Shown piece by piece: positions 6,572-10,329 of a stretch of DNA of 10,329 bases. The DNA is from Coriobacteriaceae bacterium (GTDB lineage: Bacteria; Actinomycetota; Coriobacteriia; Coriobacteriales; UBA8131). Made by a program: the position numbers and the translations under genes. How positions within the stretch are numbered: the first letter of the stretch is position 1; every line of letters begins with the position of its first letter. The stretch spans positions 1-10,329 of the forward strand of contig JAAYYH010000263.1 in the NCBI GenBank assembly GCA_012515495.1. Reading direction: 5' to 3'. Under the pieces are notes generated by a model. That model worked only from the letters and a program-made list of their open reading frames with translations, ran no database searches and was not told the origin of the DNA.

Positions 6572-7771
6572 TTACTCGGCACCCTCAAAAAGCACCTTCA
6601 TCATGTTACAGCCGGGGTCGACTACCAATCCGGTGGCCTTGGCCTCGTTTTCAGTGAGTCGCCTGCCGCTGTTGGCCGCGATGCCCGGGCCGGACAGTAG
6701 AAATGGTACAGGATCATGGGTGTGACGCTTCGTGGCTACCGGTGTTGGATGATCGGGTAGAGCCAGGATTCGTAGTGGCGTGTTCTTCGCGTAATCCATG
6801 AGCCGACTGATTATCTCACGATCGATGGCCTCCACGGCACGCAACTTGCCTTCAACGTTGCCATCGTGGCCTTCTGCATCGGGAGCTTCGACGTGGATGA
6901 ATACCACGTCCTTCTCTGCCAACATCACCAGGGCACCCTCTCCCTGGGCGGCATAATCGTTATCTGCCCCATCGGTTACGCCTTCGAAGTGGTAGCGGTC
7001 GATATCGGCAAGCTTGGCTATGCCTCTGAGCAGGTCCACACCCGATAGCATTCCTGCAGTCTTGCCGTAGATCTCAGAAAACGAGCGCATACCATCAGGA
7101 CGCTTCCCGGGCCAGAAGGCAAAGACATCGGTCGCAGGCAGTTTGCCTTCCGCGACGCGCCGCGCATTCACCGAACTGGCAGCCAATATCTGGCGCGCGC
7201 GCTGCTGGTAATCAATCATCAATTTGGCACCAGGACCTGAAGGCAGATACTCTGCGACCAGCTCATCGGAGAAGTTGTGCGGAGCTGCCAATGTGGTATC
7301 CATCAGTTCTGGATGCCCTGTTACCACCAGAATCTGGCGGAATCCCGTAGCCTTATGCAGGGTGAATGTCTCATCGTCCAACTTGGCCTTGAGCTCATCG
7401 GCCAAAGCCTGCGCGTCAGCGCTGGAGATATTGTCAGTTGAGTAACTGACCATGATACCGTCTTCAGAGACGTTGGTCAGGTTGAGGCGCATTGCCAGCT
7501 CGTCGGGTGCCAGGTCGAGATCCAAAGCGGCACCTTCAAGCGCGCCACGACCAATGGGATAATCTTTTGGATGATAGCCCATGATCGAGGTACAGGCTAC
7601 ATTCGAGGAAGGCTCCATATCATCAGGAACATTGACCGCAAGGCCAACTTGCCCAACTTGGGCAAGCAAATCCAGATTAGGGGTGTGAGCCTGTTCGAGC
7701 GTGGTCTTACCATTGTATTCCGATAAGGGATTACCAGAGGCACCATCGAGTATCACTATCGCAAACTTCAA
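6572..7771 (-). CDS. apgM: ApgM-type phosphoglycerate mutase family protein; candidate homoserine kinase
   Basis: 399 aa member of the alkaline-phosphatase superfamily, archaeal-type cofactor-independent phosphoglycerate mutase branch. Metal and catalytic positions are visible: Asp9 in VILDG, the likely nucleophile Ser62 in TSIMGYHP, GRGALEG at 74-80, Asp298 and His302 in APDAEGHDG, Asp340/His341 in LPDHPTP, and His350/His352 in KRHTHDPVPF. The start is TTG at 7771: AAGGAG lies five bases upstream, an in-frame TAA is four codons upstream, and Asp9 excludes a later start. Family members convert 3- to 2-phosphoglycerate, but a related subgroup (TIGR02535, as I recall it) is a proposed homoserine kinase because it clusters with threonine genes. 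Here it is divergent from thrC, so both roles must be considered. It heads the minus-strand run ending with the LytTR regulator. Confidence 0.9.
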   Translation of the reverse strand: MKFAIVILDGASGNPLSEYNGKTTLEQAHTPNLDLLAQVGQVGLAVNVPDDMEPSSNVACTSIMGYHPKDYPIGRGALEGAALDLDLAPDELAMRLNLTNVSEDGIMVSYSTDNISSADAQALADELKAKLDDETFTLHKATGFRQILVVTGHPELMDTTLAAPHNFSDELVAEYLPSGPGAKLMIDYQQRARQILAASSVNARRVAEGKLPATDVFAFWPGKRPDGMRSFSEIYGKTAGMLSGVDLLRGIAKLADIDRYHFEGVTDGADNDYAAQGEGALVMLAEKDVVFIHVEAPDAEGHDGNVEGKLRAVEAIDREIISRLMDYAKNTPLRILALPDHPTPVATKRHTHDPVPFLLSGPGIAANSGRRLTENEAKATGLVVDPGCNMMKVLFEGAE

Positions 7772-7797
7772 GATTACTCCTTAGATTTCCAACCGAG

Positions 7798-7880
7798 TAC
7801 AGTAACTGACTACAGCGCAGCAACCAATCCGAGCACAGTAACCAAGTATCCTTTTACTCCCATCCAGTCACAGCGACCGA
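7798..7880. repeat. Degenerate 18-bp-period repeats in the apgM-thrC divergent spacer
   Basis: A 12-bp word near CACAGTAACCAA occurs at 7798-7809 (TACAGTAACTGA), 7816-7827 (CGCAGCAACCAA), 7834-7845 (CACAGTAACCAA) and 7869-7880 (CACAGCGACCGA). The first three copies are exactly 18 bp apart; the fourth is offset by 35. Each diverged copy matches the third at 9-10 of 12 positions. The longer segments CCGAGTACAGTAAC (7793-7806) and CCGAGCACAGTAAC (7829-7842) differ at one base over 14. The array overlaps the apgM promoter and may be an operator or a relic of tandem duplication. Confidence 0.6.
7799..7827 (-). promoter_or_regulatory. Candidate promoter of the apgM-led operon
   Basis: On the minus strand TTGGTT (7827-7822) and TACTGT (7804-7799) are separated by exactly 17 bp. 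Both hexamers fall in successive copies of the 18-bp-period repeat described separately. Transcription would begin near 7792, giving a leader of about 20 nt that contains the AAGGAG site before the TTG start. Confidence 0.4.
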
Positions 7881-7898
7881 TTGCAGCAAAACACTTTG

Positions 7899-7925
7899 AT
7901 GTACAGCCTCAAGGTCATGTACAGC
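7899..7925 (+). repeat. Direct repeat ATGTACAGC upstream of thrC
   Basis: ATGTACAGC occurs at 7899-7907 and 7917-7925, again 18 bp apart. Each copy contains the palindrome TGTACA; the second TGTACA (7918-7923) coincides with the -35-like element of the thrC promoter. The position suits a repressor or activator site. Confidence 0.5.
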
Positions 7926-7946
7926 TTTTTGGCAATACGGTATCAT
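7918..7946 (+). promoter_or_regulatory. Candidate thrC promoter giving a leaderless mRNA
   Basis: TGTACA (7918-7923, four of six to TTGACA), a 17-bp spacer and TATCAT (7941-7946, TANNNT type) precede the thrC ATG at 7953 by six bases. With normal promoter geometry the first transcribed base is the A of the ATG or very close to it. There is no Shine-Dalgarno before this ATG, and an in-frame TGA at 7947-7949 excludes an earlier start. Leaderless messages are common in actinobacteria. Confidence 0.6.
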
Positions 7947-7952
7947 TGACCC

Positions 7953-9509
7953 ATGATTACTCCTCATTATACCAACACATATTCTGATACCCGTGGACTA
8001 TCATCAGAACCCCTTACATTCACACAAGCCATCGTCAAGGGCATCGCGCCCGGTGGCGGCCTGCTGGTTCCCCTTGTGATACCAAAGTTGAGTCTGGATC
8101 AGATCGCTGCGCTGGCTGAGCTGCCCTACGCTCAACAGGCGGCAACGATCTATCAGAGCTTTGGCGTTGATTTGGCTGCGGAGAAGATCGAGGAGCTGAT
8201 GGCCCAAGCCTACAGCGAGAACTTCGATACCGCAGAGATCATCCCCCTCAGCACAGTAGCGCCTGATACCCATGTGCTCGAGCTTTGGCACGGACCCACC
8301 AGCGCCTTCAAAGACATGGCGCTCCAGTGCCTGCCACTGTTCTTCTCGGCAGCCATCGATAAACTGCGTGAACAGGATGAGGCAGAGGAAGATTTCCTAA
8401 TCTTGGTGGCGACCTCTGGAGATACCGGCAAGGCTGCGCTGGATGGTTTCAAGAATCGCGAACACACCAACATCATCGTGTTCTATCCACATGGTGGCGT
8501 AAGCGATGTGCAGCTGCGCCAGATGACCACACAACGCGGCGACAATGTTGGCGTCTTTGGTGTAGAAGGCAATTTCGACAGCTGCCAGACCGCGGTTAAG
8601 GGCGCGTTCAACGACGAGTCCTTCAACGAGCTGCTGGCCAGCGAACATGGCCTGCGTCTCTCCAGCGCCAACTCCATCAACTGGGGTCGCCTGATGCCAC
8701 AGATCGTCTACTATATCAGTGCCTATGCCAAACTGGTGACCAGCGGGGATTTGCTGTTGGGACAACCGCTCGATGTCTGTGTTCCCACCGGCAACTTTGG
8801 CAACATCTTAGCTGCCTGGTATGCCAAGGACATGGGCGTGCCCATTGGACGCCTGTTGTGTGCCAGCAACAAAAACCGCGTGCTCACCGACTTCATCAAC
8901 ACCGGCACCTATGACATCCGCGACCGCGAATTCGTGCTTACACCATCACCATCGATGGACATCCTCATCTCCAGTAATCTGGAGCGCCAGTTGTTTGAGC
9001 TGAACGGACGCGACAGCGACGCCATCCGCGGCTGGATGGACGACCTTCGCAACCAGGGCTGCTTCAGGGTGGATGCCCAGACCTTTGCCGCGTTGCGCAG
9101 CGTCTTCTGCTCCGACTCAGTGGATAACGACGAATCGCTGCAGACCATCCGTGAAGTCTACGAGCAGCACGAGTATCTGCTTGATCCGCACACCGCGGTG
9201 GCCTGGAAGGTTGCCGAGCGCCTGCGTGAGGAGAACCCCGTACTGGTTGTCTCCACCGCGCATTGGGCTAAATTTGGTGCCGATGTCTATCGAGCCCTCA
9301 ACGGTATCGCAGCCGGAGCTCCACTACCTGCCGAGGTGGCTGATTTGAGCGGCTTTGAGTTGAATGACCTGATCGCGCGCGACTACAAGGCTGGTTGCAT
9401 TCCTACCCCGCTGGCAGAGCTGCAGAGCTTGCCTGTGCGTTTTTCGGAAGTGTGCTCCGGCTCGACTGAAGGCGTTGAGGCAGCTGTGAAGAGCTGGCTG
9501 GAGCAGTAG
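7953..9509 (+). CDS. thrC: Threonine synthase, long form
   Basis: 518 aa pyridoxal-phosphate enzyme that converts O-phospho-L-homoserine to L-threonine and phosphate, the last step of threonine synthesis. The N-terminus (YSDTRG, then TFTQAIVKGIAPGGGLLVP at 22-40) resembles the yeast/E. coli type long synthase rather than the shorter Bacillus type. LWHGPTSAFKDMALQ at 111-125 supplies the Schiff-base Lys120. ATSGDTGKAA (153-162), SSANSINWGRL (237-247) and PTGNFGNILA (278-287) are the phosphate- and cofactor-binding loops. The frame is intact. The ATG is fixed by a TGA two codons upstream and by the conserved start region. It is divergent from the ApgM-like gene 181 nt away, which might supply its substrate if that protein is a homoserine kinase. 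No strong terminator follows. Confidence 0.96.
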   Translation: MITPHYTNTYSDTRGLSSEPLTFTQAIVKGIAPGGGLLVPLVIPKLSLDQIAALAELPYAQQAATIYQSFGVDLAAEKIEELMAQAYSENFDTAEIIPLSTVAPDTHVLELWHGPTSAFKDMALQCLPLFFSAAIDKLREQDEAEEDFLILVATSGDTGKAALDGFKNREHTNIIVFYPHGGVSDVQLRQMTTQRGDNVGVFGVEGNFDSCQTAVKGAFNDESFNELLASEHGLRLSSANSINWGRLMPQIVYYISAYAKLVTSGDLLLGQPLDVCVPTGNFGNILAAWYAKDMGVPIGRLLCASNKNRVLTDFINTGTYDIRDREFVLTPSPSMDILISSNLERQLFELNGRDSDAIRGWMDDLRNQGCFRVDAQTFAALRSVFCSDSVDNDESLQTIREVYEQHEYLLDPHTAVAWKVAERLREENPVLVVSTAHWAKFGADVYRALNGIAAGAPLPAEVADLSGFELNDLIARDYKAGCIPTPLAELQSLPVRFSEVCSGSTEGVEAAVKSWLEQ

Positions 9510-9869
9510 GGTTTTGCTGGCTCAATAATTCAACCTGTGCGAACTTTTTGTCGATTTAACCCAATACTTGTGCAGTTTTTCAAGTAGTGCGAGATTGCGT
9601 AGAGACTCTGTGTTCATTAAATACAACATATTGTGCTAGTATGCTAATTCTTACAACAAGTGCCCGCTATGACGCGGATAAATCATCGCACTACCTGATT
9701 ATTTGCACGACTGAAGAGTTAATCAAAGAGAGCAACTAAAGCTAAGCTTATCGCCTAACACGTTCCAGAGTTGAAGTGCTCCAATTTGAGTATCCAATGC
9801 AATCTTCAAGCCAAAGGCGGTTTGATAAAAGATTTCTGAAAACCCTCATTACCCTTAGATTGTTATGCC

Positions 9870-9898
9870 TTATCTCCCCTCTACCCCCATGATAGAAT
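9870..9898 (+). promoter_or_regulatory. Candidate promoter of the small acidic ORF
   Basis: TAGAAT (9893-9898) is a good -10 hexamer. The sequence 17 bp upstream, TTATCT (9870-9875), is only a weak -35. The ten bases TAGAATGATG (9893-9902) recur exactly at the promoter of the next gene (10189-10198), which raises confidence. The resulting leader of roughly 55 nt contains the hairpin at 9925-9939. Confidence 0.35.
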
Positions 9899-9924
9899 GA
9901 TGAATATCGGCGCTATTTGGTTAC

Positions 9925-9939
9925 ATAGCTAAGAGCTAT
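9925..9939 (+). repeat. Short hairpin in the leader of the acidic ORF
   Basis: ATAGCT (9925-9930), loop AAG, AGCTAT (9934-9939): a perfect 6-bp stem with a 3-nt loop, ending about 12 nt before the AGGGA ribosome binding site. It may affect translation or mRNA stability, or bind protein as DNA. Confidence 0.35.
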
Positions 9940-9958
9940 CCATACTGCAGCAGGGAAC

Positions 9959-10132
9959 GTGACTATCGTGTATGAAGAACCACTTCTGCCTATAAGTGAA
10001 TTCGCACCGACAGATTTCATTGACATGCCGTTAGTGGCTGAAGCTGCTTGCCTGGAAGATCTGGAAGACGAACTGCTGCTCAACCAACCAGTGGATGATC
10101 CATTCGCTCAGCTTTTTGAAGATGAAGCGTAG
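9959..10132 (+). CDS. Small, highly acidic hypothetical protein (57 aa)
   Basis: Frame from GTG 9959 to TAG 10130-10132. An alternative GTG at 9968 would give 54 residues and a better distance to the AGGGA site at 9952-9956. The product (MTIVYEEPLLPISEF at the start, DPFAQLFEDEA at the end) has 16 Asp/Glu and no Lys, Arg or His, for a charge near -16. A central LEDLEDELLL stretch could form an acidic amphipathic helix. It has one cysteine (Cys31), no signal peptide and no membrane segment. I do not recognise a family. The skewed composition, the upstream promoter-like element and isolation from other genes suggest it is real, but it is short and could be a chance frame. It precedes, by 143 nt, a putative sensor kinase gene on the same strand. 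Confidence 0.5.
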   Translation: MTIVYEEPLLPISEFAPTDFIDMPLVAEAACLEDLEDELLLNQPVDDPFAQLFEDEA

Positions 10133-10165
10133 TTCTCGCTGATCCCAAACCAAATCGTCTCTTTA

Positions 10166-10194
10166 TTGCCGTAACAGCTGAATAAGCCTAGAAT
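10166..10194 (+). promoter_or_regulatory. Candidate promoter of the right-edge gene
   Basis: TTGCCG (10166-10171), a 17-bp spacer and TAGAAT (10189-10194). The spacer carries a CTGAATA word (10178-10184) that recurs twice in the dyads just downstream. Transcription would begin near 10201, giving a leader of about 75 nt. Confidence 0.55.
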
Positions 10195-10201
10195 GATGCT
10201 A

Positions 10202-10243
10202 ATCTTTATTCATGCGCTGAATATTCACGCACTGAATAAAGAT
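10202..10243 (+). promoter_or_regulatory. Two abutting 15-bp dyads / long hairpin in the leader of the right-edge gene
   Basis: ATTCA-TGCGC-TGAAT (10208-10222) is followed without a gap by ATTCA-CGCAC-TGAAT (10223-10237): two dyads of identical half-sites with 5-bp centres. The whole block also folds: ATCTTTATTCA (10202-10212) is perfectly complementary to TGAATAAAGAT (10233-10243), and TGCG (10213-10216) pairs with CGCA (10228-10231) with one bulged C. It lies just downstream of the predicted start site, so it could be a twin operator for a dimeric regulator or an mRNA structure controlling the gene. No T-run follows, so it is not an ordinary terminator. Confidence 0.7.
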
Positions 10244-10275
10244 GTAATCGCTGCATACAGTTGTAAGGGGCTACC

Positions 10276-10329
10276 ATGAAAAGCATGAAACATCTTGATA
10301 TCCAAGTACGTCTAACCTTCTACACCGGC
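10276..10329 (+). CDS. N-terminal fragment, possible sensor histidine kinase (partial)
   Basis: Eighteen codons from ATG 10276 to the right edge, with a TAAGGGG ribosome binding site five bases upstream. The fragment begins MKSMKHL and continues IQVRLTFYTG. A short basic N-terminus with a hydrophobic/Arg pattern such as IRVRLTLWYT immediately before the first membrane helix is typical of EnvZ/OmpR-type sensor histidine kinases, which suggests that identity. The fragment is too short to prove it; another membrane protein is possible. The strong promoter and the dyads upstream indicate a regulated gene. Confidence 0.5.
   Translation, partial: MKSMKHLDIQVRLTFYTG

Larger units (their letters stand above)
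9510..9958. other. 449-nt stretch without a convincing gene
   Basis: This A/T-richer stretch follows thrC. It has stop codons in all frames at short intervals. A 6-bp inverted repeat TACTTG/CAAGTA lies at 9565-9586 with a 10-nt loop but without the T-run of a terminator. An extended -10-like element, TGCTAGTAT (9634-9642), could start a short RNA; just downstream GTGC, CCGC, GCGG and GCAC can pair in a nested way (about 9659-9693). A second candidate promoter lies at its right end. I recognise no RNA family here and no clear thrC terminator. Confidence 0.4.

Noticed and set aside
5977..6657. 226-codon open frame on the plus strand
   Set aside because: Antisense to the glycosyltransferase gene, whose minus-strand product has clear GT-A motifs and a good ribosome binding site; the plus frame has none.
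7793..7925. CRISPR-like array
   Set aside because: Copies are short, diverged and only 18 bp apart, without the 25-40 bp repeats and unique spacers of CRISPR arrays.
8397..8765. 122-codon minus-strand open frame
   Set aside because: Lies inside thrC, which is intact and conserved on the plus strand.
9565..9586. TACTTG/CAAGTA stem as a thrC terminator
   Set aside because: The stem is short and A/T rich, and the T-run lies in the loop rather than after the stem.
9641..9739. 32-residue open frame from ATG 9641 on the plus strand
   Set aside because: No ribosome binding site, the ATG overlaps a -10-like element, and the product is not recognisable.

Overview
The window looks like a chromosomal segment of an actinobacterium, most likely a Coriobacteriia/Eggerthellales relative. 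The reasons are a zinc-type S4 and zinc-type L36, alternative GTG/TTG starts, an apparently leaderless thrC, and a base composition near 50% GC by eye. A Cryptobacterium-like organism would fit, but no 16S or other decisive marker is present, so this is a modest-confidence inference.

Left third (1-2107, minus strand): the ribosomal alpha-operon, read right to left as infA - rpmJ - rpsM - rpsK - rpsD - rpoA (rpoA cut by the left edge). infA uses a TTG start behind a run of eight T and has a candidate promoter at 2137-2164. The usual upstream neighbours (secY, adk, map) are absent; a LytTR regulator sits there instead.

Middle (2260-7771, minus strand): a tightly packed five-gene run read right to left: an ApgM-type phosphoglycerate mutase family protein, a GT-A-like glycosyltransferase, a TauE/SafE membrane transporter, a LytS-like two-TM sensor kinase and its LytTR response regulator. 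Gaps are +10 nt, a 4-nt overlap, 56 nt (with 16-bp-period repeats) and a 7-nt overlap.

Divergent to this run is thrC, a long-form threonine synthase (7953-9509, plus). The ApgM protein back to back with thrC is the most telling association: a branch of the ApgM family has been proposed to act as a non-orthologous homoserine kinase, and this neighbourhood fits that idea. The 181-nt spacer between them carries degenerate 18-bp-period repeats overlapping candidate promoters in both directions; thrC appears leaderless.

Right end (9510-10329): about 450 nt without a convincing gene, then a 57-residue very acidic ORF with no Lys, Arg or His. It is followed by a well-formed promoter, two abutting 15-bp dyads (ATTCA-N5-TGAAT) that can also fold into a long hairpin, and the first 18 codons of a gene whose N-terminus resembles a sensor histidine kinase.
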